Assembly: GCA_023052935.1 (NCBI GenBank)
Contig: CM041292.1
Coordinates: 90,751,169-90,815,168 of the forward strand
Direction of reading: 5' to 3'
Length of the DNA stretch: 64,000 nucleotides
From: Piezodorus guildinii
Taxonomy: Eukaryota; Arthropoda; Insecta; Hemiptera; Pentatomidae
Shown here one piece after another: positions 21,671-33,544 of this stretch. The notes below the pieces were generated by a model. The model saw only the letters and a program-made list of their open reading frames with translations, did not search any database and was not told the DNA's origin. Both the position numbers and the translations under genes were made by a program. Each line of letters starts with the position of its first letter. Position 1 is the stretch's first letter.

Positions 21671-23055
21671 AACTCAATCTATAACCTCACATTGTTATTA
21701 ATTATTTATACTTTAAAAATTTATACTTTTAACTAAATCGGAATTTCATGAAAAATAAATTTTTAAATGTAGGTATTTAGAAACATTTTATTCGAAATAT
21801 GAAATATTAGTAATCGAACAAAATATCAACCGTATAACAAAGCAAACGGAAAAAACTAAACAAATTTTGATTTATTAACTTATTTACGTTGCTAATGTCT
21901 AATATAGTAATATATAAATATACATTTTTATATAAATACAATATTTTCTTACTATGTGGACTTTTCATTACGAAGCCATAGTGATAAACTCTTAATTTTT
22001 CAAACTTTACTTTAAACATAAATTACACCACAAATCTATTTCACCCTTGCAAGGGTGTGTTCCACAAGTTCTTAATATTTACGCCAGGAGATAGTTCTGT
22101 TACATAATATATTTAAACCATTATTAGAAATAAGTTATGTAGAGTGGACCATGAGGATCAGATATATAACACTATTACTCTTGGAACGCATCTTTTCATA
22201 TGCAGAAAACAATTTAAAAAATGATGAACGAATGAGCAAGATACATATTCGCCATAGATATTTGAACAATGGCAAAAAAAAATAAAATAAAATAAAATAA
22301 CGTTAATAACTACGTCCAAAATACCAATAGTGGAAATCGAGCATATTCTAAACTGAATGCTAGCTGACAATACATTCGTGGATTTAGATTTTAGTAGAGC
22401 AAGTGAATACTAGAAAGCTGGTACAGAGTAAGAGAGGTACTAGAACATGATCACTTAAACTGTCCACTAAGGCAATATTGCCAGCATTAACGAAGGAAGG
22501 CTAATGCAGCGAGTATTGCGTCGCCTCCAGTGGCCGGCCCGTAAAAGCCTGTCACGTATCGGCTCCTGGAATGACATGCCACTCCTTCCTTCGTCTCTCT
22601 GATGGCGAGGGGAGGGGTCGGAACTCCTGCTTTGAAAATTTGGAAAACATTTTAACTTTAACTGACACTATATAATTGTTAATTCCATTTAATACAAATT
22701 ACTCATTGACGAACGCCTTCGAGATGTTACTGCCAAGGTGTAACGACTTAATTTACAGTTGTAGAAAATTTTCAAAACATGGTTTCTGCTATATTTGATT
22801 TTTTTTTTTTAAATAGTAAAAACTTACTGGTAAAAAATCCAGAATTCTGGAATAGAGTGAAATGAAAATTATACTAAAACACAAAAACCAAAATAATAAA
22901 TTTTGAAGTCAATGATTAAACTCTATATGACTATCTGTTTCACCATGTTCAAACCAACACGGGTAATAAAGTTTTATATTTAATAGGATTTGTTTAAATA
23001 AACTTAATTATATTTATTTTTTTTAAATCATCTAACATCCGAATTAGTTGATTGT
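21670..23055. other. Interval without genes; pentanucleotide run and GC-rich patch
   Basis: Contains an (AAAAT)n run at about 22276-22301 and a GC-rich patch at 22480-22640 containing CCAGTGGCCGGCCCG and an inverted GAAGGAAGG/CCTTCCTTC pair. Neither encodes a recognisable protein. Confidence 0.5.
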
Positions 23056-23059
23056 AGGC

Positions 23060-23395
23060 TCCATGTCTATTCTACTCTGGAACGCAAACAGTATTGACAA
23101 ACACAGAACTGATCTAGGCAGGTTTTTGCACTGTTAACAGACTGGCATTGCTCTAAAAACATGAACACATTTGACTCCTTATGCTAAATTTTACGTTCCT
23201 GGAAAAAAAAATCCTGACAATAGAGCACACGGTGGGACTGCAATATTAATAAAAACCTCACTACAGCATAATCCAGTACATATACCGATCTAACCAGATA
23301 TAAAATCCACAATTGTACACTCAACACCATAACGTTAACATTTGCTGCCGTCAACTATCCTTCTTATTTCTATTCGTCTATTCATCACACGGGAC
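23060..23395 (+). pseudogene. Jockey-type endonuclease N-terminal relic
   Basis: Translation gives SILLWNANSIDKHRTDLGRF, then TGIAL, HLTPYAKFYVPG, NPDNRAHGGTAILIKTSLQH and a STIVHSTP region, with several stops. The order WNANGI, then ET-HLTP, then F-IPGY, then GGTAILIK is diagnostic for the N-terminal APE endonuclease of jockey elements. The frame decays before the SDH motif. This endonuclease piece stands alone, without RT. It may have been separated from the downstream part by deletion. Confidence 0.75.
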
Positions 23396-23399
23396 CATA

Positions 23400-24930
23400 C
23401 ACGAAAGCATTACTAAGTAATGCAGATGAGGGTGCATTTTAGAATGTTTTATTGTGATTTTAGAGAAGGACGTTTTATTTTAGAGAAGGAATAAGTAAAT
23501 AAGTTTTATTTGCATAATGATTCATTAAATATATATTTATTTCATGTCTGCAGAATAGGAGATTACAATCCATAATCAATTAAATCTGAACAACATAGTA
23601 AAAGGCCTAAGAGTAGACCTCGGCTTTCGTATGAACACTACAAGTCTTCACGATCGCGAGAGAAGACAATAGGAGAGAAGGTGACTCGCGAGACACGGAC
23701 ACTGGGATGCTTGGTTGCGATGTGAAGGAAAATAAAAAGAATGAAAAAATATGTTCCTAATTTACGAAGGAGCTCCTTAAAAGGCTCGGGGCCTATATCA
23801 ATTGGTTATATTTTGATCCGGTACTGTAACCAACTCATGGAATATAACGAATTTTAACCCTCATATTGATTTTTTTCGATTAAATTCAAGGAGCTTTAAA
23901 ATTTAGAGGTGCACTTAAAAATATTTGGATGCTTCCACACTTCTCTGAACTAACTAAATTCCTATAAAATTTTAAAACTCCATTCGGAAGGCAGTAGATC
24001 TTACATACAATGAAATTTTTAAGTGTTGAAACTTATTCTTAATTGCTTCGATTTTTTTGTCAATAAAACAGTTACACATATCAAGTTTCGTTTTAATTTA
24101 CAGAAAAGGAAAATGATATTTCACAGCTCTTAGTTAAAATTAGGCTATATGCAGTTAAAAAGTGTCTATATGCAGAGGGCAACCGTTAATTATATAATAT
24201 CCTGCTTAGATAATTTTCAATACAACAGAAACGTATAATATTTTGCCGTGTTTATATGTTGGTGTAAGTGTGTGTATACTATGATATACATATAGTGTAT
24301 TTAGTACCTAGAAAGTAAATGTCTCGAAGCCGCAGGGTAAGTAATGCTGGTAGCGTATAACCTGCCCCGTGTCGGTTTCTAAGTAAAGGATATTCAAAGA
24401 TTTATTGAAGGTAATTCATGAAACATCCGCAGACAATTTCGTCTTTACTATCTGATACAAAGTTCCTCTATATAAGCTTGCTAGTAGATGTGATTTTCTC
24501 CCTCAGAAGCGTTAAACACTGTCGTTAAGACATCTTTTTTAAAAATACATAAATATATATTAAATACATAGTTCAGATTAAACAAACAGCAAATTTATAA
24601 ATTATTAAACCAGGAAAAAATGTAGTGATATCAAGGTCGTGGTGATATTATTACTTATAAATAAATATTGTTCTTGCAGGTTTGTACTAAGCCAAAGCCC
24701 TTGATAACATTTAAAATACATAAAATATCAGTTCACGAATATCAGAATATCAGAAAAAATGCCAACTATATTTACATTTGAATTGGCCTTATTGTGTACT
24801 ATAGTGATAAGAGTTGAAAATGCGGAGGATTAATTCCGAATAATTAATATAAATAAAAAGTTAGAGACCTAGGCCGGCGCAAATAAATCGAGTATTTTTA
24901 TATTATATTCATCTCGTCCTCTATATTAAC
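23400..24930. other. Interval without recognised genes
   Basis: AT-rich sequence with a short GC-richer segment at 23640-23710. No repeat partner or domain recognised. Confidence 0.5.
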
Positions 24931-24935
24931 CTACA

Positions 24936-26251
24936 ATTGAGACGTTGATTTCCAAAATGTACTAAAGAACATTTTTTTATAAATTGATATTTTGACATAT
25001 TTGAATTTTTCTTATTTAGTTTTATCTAGATCCGTCATCAGATCTTATTTAAAAAACATAAAAATACTTTTAAAACGTATTTAAAAATTGCATTTCATTC
25101 CAAAAGGTACTAAATCCACATTTCATTTCATTCCAAAAAGGTACTAAAAACAATTCCTTCCAAAACTTAGTATATCCTCAGTAAACATATATTTTAAAAA
25201 ACTTAGTATATCCTCTGTACTATATTTCCTACTATACAGCAGAAGCACCTAACCCCGTAAAATATAATCGATAATTTATTCTTTGCTTCGTTTTGTGAAT
25301 TATATTTGGTTCATTTAGTACATCTTAAATCACCGCTATTATTTTGACCAATGGTTTTAACCTAATAATCAGTTTTTGGGATGTTTTAAATAACTTAGTT
25401 GCGTCGCTTTGGTTCTTGAAGGCTGTCAATAAAATAAGTTTTTTCAAAGTATTTCTTCTGTACTTTCATAAATTTGGTTTAAAAATTTTCAGGAACTCAC
25501 ATTTTAATAGAATAATGGTCTTAGATCCAGCAAATAGTTGGAATTAGCATTCCACAAACTAGCTAAATGTGAGAAGAAAAACCGCGCCAGTAATAGTAGA
25601 TTTTTTAAAATGTTTTTATGCAAATAAAAACTCAAAAGTTATTTATTTGTCAGTATCTATAGTTAAATATTGTTTACACGTAGTTAATAATATACATAAA
25701 TTTGCTTTTTTCACACAAATAGTAAATACAAGTTCAGAACAAACTTCATAATCACATACTTTCTTATTATAGTGCCATAAATAGATAAATTGTCCTTTGA
25801 ATATTACTTTCTTTATGAAGTATAGACAATCAATCTAAATAACCAACAAAGATATTTCTCAGAGGGAGAATAACGAAATATACATAATTTAGTAATTAAC
25901 AATATAAAGACGTTAGTTATCGGTAATGTTGTATGAGGAAGGTTATAGTGAATGTTACCAACTTATCCCGCGTAATATTCTTCCGAAAAGTACTATACCC
26001 ACGTTTCATTTCAAAAAGTACTATATCCATATTATGTTGTTTAAAAGACATGGAAAAAGTTCTATAATTTGGAAAAATAAGTTGGTAACACACTTAAAAA
26101 TCAACTTTAGATTTTAATAAAAAAATAATCACGTAAATTGGTAAAATGATAAATAAATGACAGATTTTTTCGTTTCCTGTAAAATTATCTAAAGTGGATA
26201 TATATCTATTCCTTATTCTCTAAAGTACTTTTCGAAAATCAACGTCTTAAT
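24936..26251. mobile_element. R2 element A: 1.3-kb TIR transposon-like repeat
   Basis: Starts with ATTGAGACGTTGATTTCC and ends with the inverted form at 26234-26251 (one or two mismatches). Just inside each end, and again at 25100, 25131, 25159, 25990 and 26010, lies a motif close to TTCCAAAAGGTACTATATCC. Repeated subterminal motifs of this kind are typical transposase-binding sites. Open frames inside (25344-25547, 25569-25751, 25926-26117) are short, AT-driven and show no transposase domain, so it is treated as non-autonomous. Related to element B at 55645-56027. Confidence 0.6.
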
Positions 26252-26254
26252 TGA

Positions 26255-27845
26255 AAGATAATTGTACAAATATCTGACAAAATGATGGCTACGAAAAATA
26301 TTAATATTTAGGAACAAAGAGTTTCCAATATAATGGCATTCTACATTTAATACATTATTTAACTAAAAAAAGAAAAAAAATTTAATTTTTAAGAATATTG
26401 GTTTAAAAAATGTTTTTACCATTTTATAAGTTTAATTCTATTGCTTTGCGTTCGAATAAAATAAATTTGATTATTTTTTTAAATTCGATTATAAAAGTCT
26501 AGAATGATTTACCAAGGGAAAGTGATCCTCCAGATAACAAGACACGACCTTTGAAAAAGAAACCTGAGAAAAACACACCAACTTATTCTACTTCCTGGCT
26601 TCGTTAGAGGAGCTAGAAATTTCTCTTGTTAAATTTGTGCTAATCATAAAAAATAGAGAAAAGGTATTATTTATGTTAATAGAATGGTATTTATATACTT
26701 TTTAAAGGGTTATGCAATTCCTAAGATTATACATCTTTCTTATGATTCAGTATTTGAAATTTGGATTTTAAAAGATTTGATCAAAACGATATAAGTTTAC
26801 ATTACATTGGGTTGGATTTTGTATTAATACTGAGATGATAGGCTACTTGACATAATTGTTTGTAAACCTTCTCTTTTACTTTGTTCCCATAGTGTGTAAA
26901 TATAGTTACATTTGACACATTTAAGTATCAGAGTATCATTTTTAGTTTACATCTATTTGAATAGTAAATCTACACACAGATTGTCATTGGATTCGGTATA
27001 ACTGCATACAATTTCATTTACATCACAATAAATTGTTTCTATGTTGTTATATTTTTTATTATTATTTCCTTAATCCATTTATAAATAGGCAACGATATTC
27101 AAAGCAATAATCGCAATGGTTTAAAAAGAAGACATTGTACTACTCAATTTTAAAATTATATTAATTTGCATACACCTGCGATATGTGTGACAACCAATTA
27201 ATTTGGTTAGGAAACATTTAGAGTAGAGGTCTGACAAACGATGGTGGGCAAAATTTTACTACTTTCGAGACAATAAGATTAATATTGGTGGAAAAAACGT
27301 AGACGTAGAACGATACCAATAGAGAGTTATACAAAAAAGTTTAACCGGTTATAAAAAATTGAATATCAGCCGTAAGACAGATATGGGCTACTTCAAACTG
27401 CTGGTTCTTCATTACCTAAATGCAGGTGGTGAGAATAACGATAACTAAAATAAATATTACTTAAATAATTTGAATAAACTAAGAACTATAAATGGCTATC
27501 TACTTAAGATCATAAATTTTCAACATTGCCGGATTGTACTTAATGTTAACAATTATATAATTTCAAGTTACAATATTTTTTATATTAAATGGAAGTCTAT
27601 AAATATAAAATCAAAATTATATCTTAATTCAATTCGTATAGGTCACGATCCACTTGGCGTTGACTCACAATCTAATATAGCATTACATGCGGAACAGTTT
27701 CCAATCCCACTTTCAATTTGCAAGGACAGTTAATATGAAGAAAAATACAAAAAAACTTTCAGAAAATTATGACTTCTCTTAGGTTTAGTTCGGATAATTA
27801 ATAAACCAAATTATTACAAATAGTTATTATTTAAAAAATATTTTA
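26255..27845. other. AT-rich interval, nothing recognised
   Basis: A weak 87-codon open frame at 27470-27733 has no domain. No transposon match seen. Confidence 0.5.
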
Positions 27846-27849
27846 ATTG

Positions 27850-28390
27850 AAATTTACAGCTGTTTATTATAATAAAACAGGTAAATATGCTGGTTAATGA
27901 TAAAATACCTGAAAAAACATGAAGAAAAACAGCCCATTGGCAGCACTCTAGTCGTCAATCCAAACCATAAGGTCTCGAGACCATCTTCTTTTCAGACGCC
28001 TCGGGGATTAAAAATTCTTTTCAGGGTTATCAGGGATCGAAGAGGAAACTATGATAGAAGCTAGTGGGTTAGAGTGGGGATGGAGTTTTGCATGGAAGGA
28101 TTCATACCTGGTTCGGGCCAAAACAATAACATAGGGAACATTAAGGTCAATGTGGATGAGTTTATTCGTGACAAAGTAAGGAGCGTTGAGGATTTTACGA
28201 AGGATTCTAGATTGTATGGATTGGATACGAGAGGAATTCGATGGTTTGGTAGAGCCCCATAGCTCAATTCCGTAAGTCCAGATAGTTCTTACAGTAGTCA
28301 TGAAGATGAGCATTTTGTAGTTAAGAGTTTGACCGTTTGTCTAGTAAGTGTTGAAGTAGTTGAAAACGACGAGCGGTTTTTTGTCGTTAA
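27850..28390 (-). pseudogene. Jockey-like RT C-terminal copy (subfamily J2)
   Basis: Minus-strand frame 28313-28008 encodes TIWTYGIELWGSTKPSNSSR, IQSIQSRILRKILNAPYFVT, LIHIDLNVPY and SSSIPDNPEK. It is followed by a 3' UTR whose minus-strand sequence resembles the ends of the copies at 41.2 and 43.2 kb (the GTGCTACCAATGGGTAGTTT block appears here in diverged form). Strongly 5'-truncated. Belongs with 41168-41940, 43238-43800 and 49800-50310. Confidence 0.85.
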
Positions 28391-28399
28391 AGTCTTGTA

Positions 28400-29185
28400 T
28401 GAGGATATTACAAATTGTTATATTTCAAATACTTAGATTTTATTTAACCTTTCTGACATAAGCTTTTCGTATATATTTAAGGGAAAATATACAATCCAGT
28501 TTGATATTTTTATTAGGTGAATAAATTTAAGTAGGGTCTTTTTTTTTTTTTTTTTTTTACCCTCAAACTTTGTTTACAATAAATAAATACTTAACCTATG
28601 TACCTATATACAGTAATAAAACTAATATATAAATTCTACGGCTTAGACCACGTTTTGCCCGAAGACTATTTAGGTAGGCAAAGATCTTTCAATGTTTCAG
28701 AGCATACAGGAAATTAAATAATAATGTTAAGGATGTTGATTATTTATAGAAGTATAAGATGAGTACTTTATAAAATTTATACAAGTCAAAATAGCGATAG
28801 TTCATTTTTATATTAATCTATACATGTTTTACTATAAATTGCTGAATAATTAATGGAACTTTCCTAGCCCCCTCGTATTTTTTTGAGTCATCCCAGGTAG
28901 ATGCAGACAATTCTACAGCTGTCAATTACAATAGTACTTCCACCATTCTGCATCTGTCCTCTGTGGCCTTGCTTCTTTAGGACTTCACCACACTCAACTG
29001 TGTATACGCTGAGTTTTAACCTAACCTGATTTCCCAGCAAGAGATAAGTGGGAAGCTTAAGAAATATTTTAAATATAATACCAATATTTTCTCACATATG
29101 GATCAGATATCTAGCATGTACTACCCTTGCAAGCATGTAGGAGAAGGATTTTTGGGATGTTTTGAATTTGTTGGATTGTTTCCGA
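28400..29185. other. Interval without recognised genes
   Basis: A poly(T) run at 28541-28558, otherwise AT-rich with no supported feature. Confidence 0.5.
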
Positions 29186-29189
29186 ACGG

Positions 29190-29510
29190 AAGATTCTTCA
29201 TTGTATATTCGGACCTGTCAAGTTAAGCGAGGACTGGAGAAGAAGTAGATAAAGTTGGGGTGGGACACATGTCCACATGGATAGGTTGTCAGAAAAAGCA
29301 ATTTCAAAGAAGTTGTTATTTGGAAGACTCCATGAAACAAGAGGAAGAGGCTGACTATGACTTAGGTAGAAGAATGCTGTGATCTGGGATGTTCGGGACC
29401 TGATCAACACTCGCAACTGGCCAGCGATATCGCAAGATATAGAAACCTGAAGGCGGATTATTGAGGAGCCCAGGCCGGTATCGATCTCTAGAGCAAATAA
29501 ATAAGTACCA
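29190..29510 (+). pseudogene. RTE/CR1-like LINE C-terminal tail (relic)
   Basis: One plus-strand frame reads MDRLSEKAISKKLLFGRLHE, TRGRG, then (through two stops) KNAVIWDVRDL, NTRNWPAISQDIET and RRIIEEPRPVS. This matches the GH-RM...P...LFG...GRGRPRLRWKD-V..D...L...W...A.DR..WR.II.EA tail of RTE-group reverse transcriptases. The RT core is absent. In-frame stops make it dead. It belongs to a different lineage from the jockey copies. Confidence 0.7.
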
Positions 29511-29514
29511 ACTT

Positions 29515-30225
29515 CTTCGATATCCCAGGTTGAATAATTTCTTTATGGCCTCATTATACACTTCAGTGATTTTCGCTTAAACTTTTCTCTGCTATCTGTT
29601 CAGATTTTGCGTAATACCGAAGTTGCATAGGAATAGGTCAGCAAGGGTCGGTGATTGTCTTGTGAATTCCGATTTAGGCGTCACGACTAAGCAGCTTACC
29701 CTAGTGGAAGTTTCATTAAGGAGAAGTATGCTTCGTTTAGTTGCTTTATTCTTCTGTGCTTCCTTTTTCCACTAAGGATCTATACCTTGCGTTTCTTATT
29801 ACTGAGAATTAATCATTTTAAAAATTTATTTACTTGCTATTATAAACTCAATGAACTGGCACTGGCAATGAAGGAGAATCATGTGATGTCTTGCCAGTTG
29901 TTTGTTCTATTTTCAAAAATCAATTTTTTCAATAAATGTTGGCTCTCTGTAACGAATAAATGGCTCCTTTTCTATTTATAATGATAAATTGTTAATTTTG
30001 AAGTAACAGTCACAATTTCGGCTTAACAGTTATGATAGCAAACTATAATATTTTGTTATTTATTTAATTAGTTCCAACAACAAGCAAATGATCCCAATGT
30101 GTAGTAAACATATAATTAACTATTTGACCCACCTCAATACATTTATTCGACTGTGGCTATATCAATATTTATTATAGTTCTTTCTATAAAATGTTTCTAA
30201 GTAAAAAATCAATTAGGTACAGCTT
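29515..30225. other. Interval without recognised genes
   Basis: AT-rich. A frame at 29787-29981 has no domain. Confidence 0.45.
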
Positions 30226-30227
30226 TT

Positions 30228-30517
30228 AAGGAAAAAAGAATCCTCGCCGGCCGACTCCATTGCATCAGCCCATAGCACTGGAGACCAATCTGGAACGCAC
30301 CTTTGGTCATGGAATTTTGAATGGTCGTAGAAGGCATCTAATGCGAATCCTAGCCTGTGTAAATGAGGCGTTATCTATTCCATATTATGAAGGAATGCCA
30401 TTGCTTGATTTCTTAATTAATTTGTTGAAGTGTGTCATTTTTCGATTTTTATTCTTTATCATTGAAGTTTTCAAGGTCATTAGAAAATATTTTAGGTTCT
30501 TTAAAAAAAGAAAATAA
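30228..30517 (+). pseudogene. Unrecognised short open frame next to R3 copy 2
   Basis: A frame opens with KKNPRRPTPLHQPIALET and continues NLERTFGHGILNGRRRHLMR and ACVNEALSIPYYEGMPLLDF, then becomes hydrophobic and Lys-rich to a TAA at 30515-30517. The first 60 residues look more protein-like than the surrounding AT-rich frames, and local GC is higher. It stops right where repeat R3 starts. I do not recognise the family. It could be the end of a transposon ORF or an isolated exon fragment. Confidence 0.25.
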
Positions 30518-30518
30518 A

Positions 30519-31255
30519 ACTGCAAATTATTACACAATGGTATATTATTTCTAAATATTAAGGTATAACTGTTCATTTAGAGCTGTCCATTGGCAATTAG
30601 CTAAAATGAAAAGCAATAAATAATCAAAAGGAAAATGGTTTATCACCATTGTTAATTTCAAAACGCAATATCTCTGCTGGTTCTGAACCAATAGCAATGG
30701 CTCTTTAAATTTTATTATTAATTAATATTATTATTCCAATTTAATTCTATGATAGAGCACTAAGGACGAAAATTTTGGCATTTATTTATTAATTAGGACA
30801 ATTAAATATATGAATCAACTTTTTTATTTATTTTCTATTTATCGTGCTGTACTGGTTCTAAAACTCTAAACATATTTTTATCTATCTTCAAAAATAAATG
30901 AGCTATAGACTTATTTATGGGTAAAATTTCTTTTAAAAAAATGCTAATAATTGTTTTCTCTTTCTTCAAAAATAACTGAGTTATTGGATTAAAATACTTT
31001 AAATCAGCCGCCATTTTAAAAATGACCAGCTGATATCAATCACTATGTGTTAAGATCCTCGTTGTATGCCCTAGCCTTTTTGTAGTGAATTTAAAAACAA
31101 TTGGTCCAGCTGACGGCAGACGGTGGACAAACGGATTTTTAAAAATTCTTTATTCAGGTTCTACGTATCTTAAAATCTAAAATTTTGAGAGGAGGTAATT
31201 TTTTTTATATTTGTTTGGTCGATTACAAAGGTTCATTAGTTTCTACCGACATTTT
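30519..31255 (+). repeat. R3 interspersed repeat, copy 2 (most complete)
   Basis: Begins CTGCAAATTATTAC (same start as the copy at 41972). It holds the TTTCAAAACGCAATATCTCT block, the CCGCCATTTTAAAAATGACC and GCTGATATCA block, and ends GTCGATTACAAAGGTTCATT. No coding capacity. Confidence 0.7.
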
Positions 31256-31509
31256 TTATAATTGTATAACACGATAAAATAAAGATGAAAACTATATAAG
31301 TATATAAAATATAAATATATAAAATTAAAAAAAAAAAAAATAAAACAAAGAAAAATATGTGAGAGGTGAATATTTTTAATAAAATTATGTTACTGCTTGG
31401 TTTTCAATTGCATCCATAAATAAATAAATATTACTTCAAAATCATACTAGATTACGAGATAAAATAGATGTAGATCGTTAATACATATTAGAAATTCATA
31501 AAATAAAAA

Positions 31510-31690
31510 TATACCGGGTCACATAAATGTCCCGTCATATTGAGAGAGAAAATACAATAACTTAAGTGGAACAAAAAAGTTCATATGACCAACAGTCCTA
31601 TTGTCAAAGGTTAGAGAGGAAAATCGAATTTCGATTGTTTTTCTGTTATCCATGGTTTTATCAGAAAATTGAAATATATCTACTTCATGT
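31510..31690 (+). repeat. R4 repeat unit, copy 1
   Basis: A block with CATATGACCAACAGTCC, TTGTCAAAGGTTAGAGAGG and CTGTTATCCATGG. Similar blocks occur at 32000-32136 and, inverted, at 33085-33255, so the R1 copy at 32138 is bracketed by R4-like sequence. Confidence 0.45.
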
Positions 31691-31999
31691 GCATACACAG
31701 AAAAACAAGTGGGGCCCACTGAAAGAAAATTTTCTAGCATGTTACTTGGTAAAACTTCAAAATAAGAAAGTAAATGTCACACATCATGCAGAAAATTGAA
31801 ATTTAATATTTCTTAAAATATTCGGACATTTAAAGCTGATATTACTTTTGTTTCGTTAGGTTTTATGTTTTCCGAGCTCAGAAAATTAGTTTTTAAAAAA
31901 TTCCAAAACATTAATACCCTCATGAGCCAATCACGGATGCGAGGAGGCAAGAATTAAAAAAAAGGGTCAACAAAATAATTTGTGCCTTATATGTTTCTC

Positions 32000-32136
32000 A
32001 TAAATATCTAGTCAGATTGTGGGAGCCGATACTAGACTCGAGAGAAAAAAAAAGATAATGTGATGTTACCTATAGTCCGATTGCCAACAGTTATAAAGAA
32101 AAATCTAATTTTTAGATAAATATTGTACCATGGATA
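32000..32136 (+). repeat. R4 repeat unit, copy 2
   Basis: Shares GTGGGAGCCGATACTAGACT with the inverse block at 33160, and a TAGTCCGATTGCCAACAGTT segment with copy 1. R1 copy (a) begins immediately after it. Confidence 0.4.
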
Positions 32137-32137
32137 A

Positions 32138-33079
32138 CAGAAAAAATCTGGTGCGGGCAACACACGACTTTCACTTACCTCCATTTTTAAAATCAATGAA
32201 AGAATTTTCAAATACAGTTAGAGATACGTGAAATTATTAAGGAACTAATCAAATTGAATTTATGTAAAAACATGTGTTTTATTAAAAAATTTATTATATT
32301 ATTATCTTAAATAATCAGTTAGTTTTATCCTCTTTTCATCACTCTCTATTAATTTTTAAAAGCGTGTGTATTTATTTTTGATGATATTTGATATGTGTAT
32401 GTGTTATGTGGATGATATTTTTTCTGAAATCTTTAGCTTTCCAACGGTATATCATACATGTATATTACTGCTATTATGTTCAAAAACGAAAAATTGCATT
32501 AAAAAAATATTTTTTCTGTTTTCTCCTTTAGTTGGGTATCGAATTTATTCAATTTATATATTTACCTGTTTTTCATCAGCGTTAACAAGATAATCTAGTT
32601 ATTATTATTGAATCTACAAAATTAAAGGTACTTTAGGGGAAGACAATTTAAAATATCGGCATTTAAGCCCTGTGAAACCATTTTTATCAGAATAAAACCT
32701 ACATGGTATTAAAGCACATTAAATTTTACATCTATATAGCGAGTATAATCAAAATCATCGAAACCATTTTCGAGAAAATCGAAAAAAGGTGCAAAATGCA
32801 TGGTATAAAGTGCCTCTTCTGGTAAGCTCATTTTGATGAAAAAAGTTTTCTCACGTCTCGGGCGTATATTTGTCTTAAATATGAAATTTCAGTTTCATAG
32901 GACTTACCGTTTCTGCCCGGGAGTTACCGCACACACATACACACAGACATACACACACACACACACAGACCTTTTTGCGGGACTTGGTTATTTGGATTCA
33001 GGAGACCCTATAACGTGTATTTCCGTGACTTCCGTTGAAAACTAAGTGATATAGTAATATAGTAAGTGAAAGTAAAAAA
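32138..33079 (+). repeat. R1 interspersed repeat, copy a (full length)
   Basis: Starts TCTGGTGCGGGCAACACACG followed by ACTTTCACTTACCTCC and ends ATAGTAAGTGAAAGTAAAAA, so the termini form a 12-14 bp inverted repeat (ACTTTCACTTACC). Internal landmarks in order: CTTTCCAACGGTATATCATA, TTAAAGGTACTTTAG, CATTAAATTTTACAT, TCTCGGGCGTATA, a CA microsatellite (about 32928-32966), GCGGGACTTGGTTATTTGG and TTTCCGT. No protein is encoded. Length about 0.94 kb. Confidence 0.8.
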
Positions 33080-33084
33080 ACTCA

Positions 33085-33255
33085 AAGTTTGATTTTCTAT
33101 CTAACCATTGACAATCCGACTATGGTTCATAGGTCCTTTTTGTTCCACTTCAGGTCTAGTATCTGCTCTCACAATATGACGAGACATATACGAGGCACCT
33201 TAATAGTATCACTTCGTTCTGTTTCTATGCTAACGGCTATACAAGGAATGATTCG
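33085..33255 (-). repeat. R4 repeat unit, copy 3 (inverted)
   Basis: The reverse complement contains GGACCTATGAACCATAGTC and ATTGTCAATGGTTAGATAG, matching copies 1 and 2. It lies right after R1 copy (a), so R1 probably inserted between inverted R4 pieces or is part of a larger palindrome. Confidence 0.4.
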
Positions 33256-33544
33256 ACCAATTTCGCTCTTAACCGTCAGGTTATTGCTCAAATGTTAGTT
33301 AACCAGTTCATGAAGATTGAGTGGACCACATAAGTGTCTGTTTCAAACTCATACAAATATATATGAAAACATGTTTTCCATTTATCTTAATAGTAATATA
33401 TTTATTATAGTTGCTTGAAAGTTGTTTTCTTTTATTTAATGTAAGTTCCTTTCAGTTTTAAAAAGAATACATTTTTGATTAATGATTTTCTTATAGTTAA
33501 GAATTTTTAGTCATGGTTGGAGAAATACAGTTTTTTTTTTGTCC

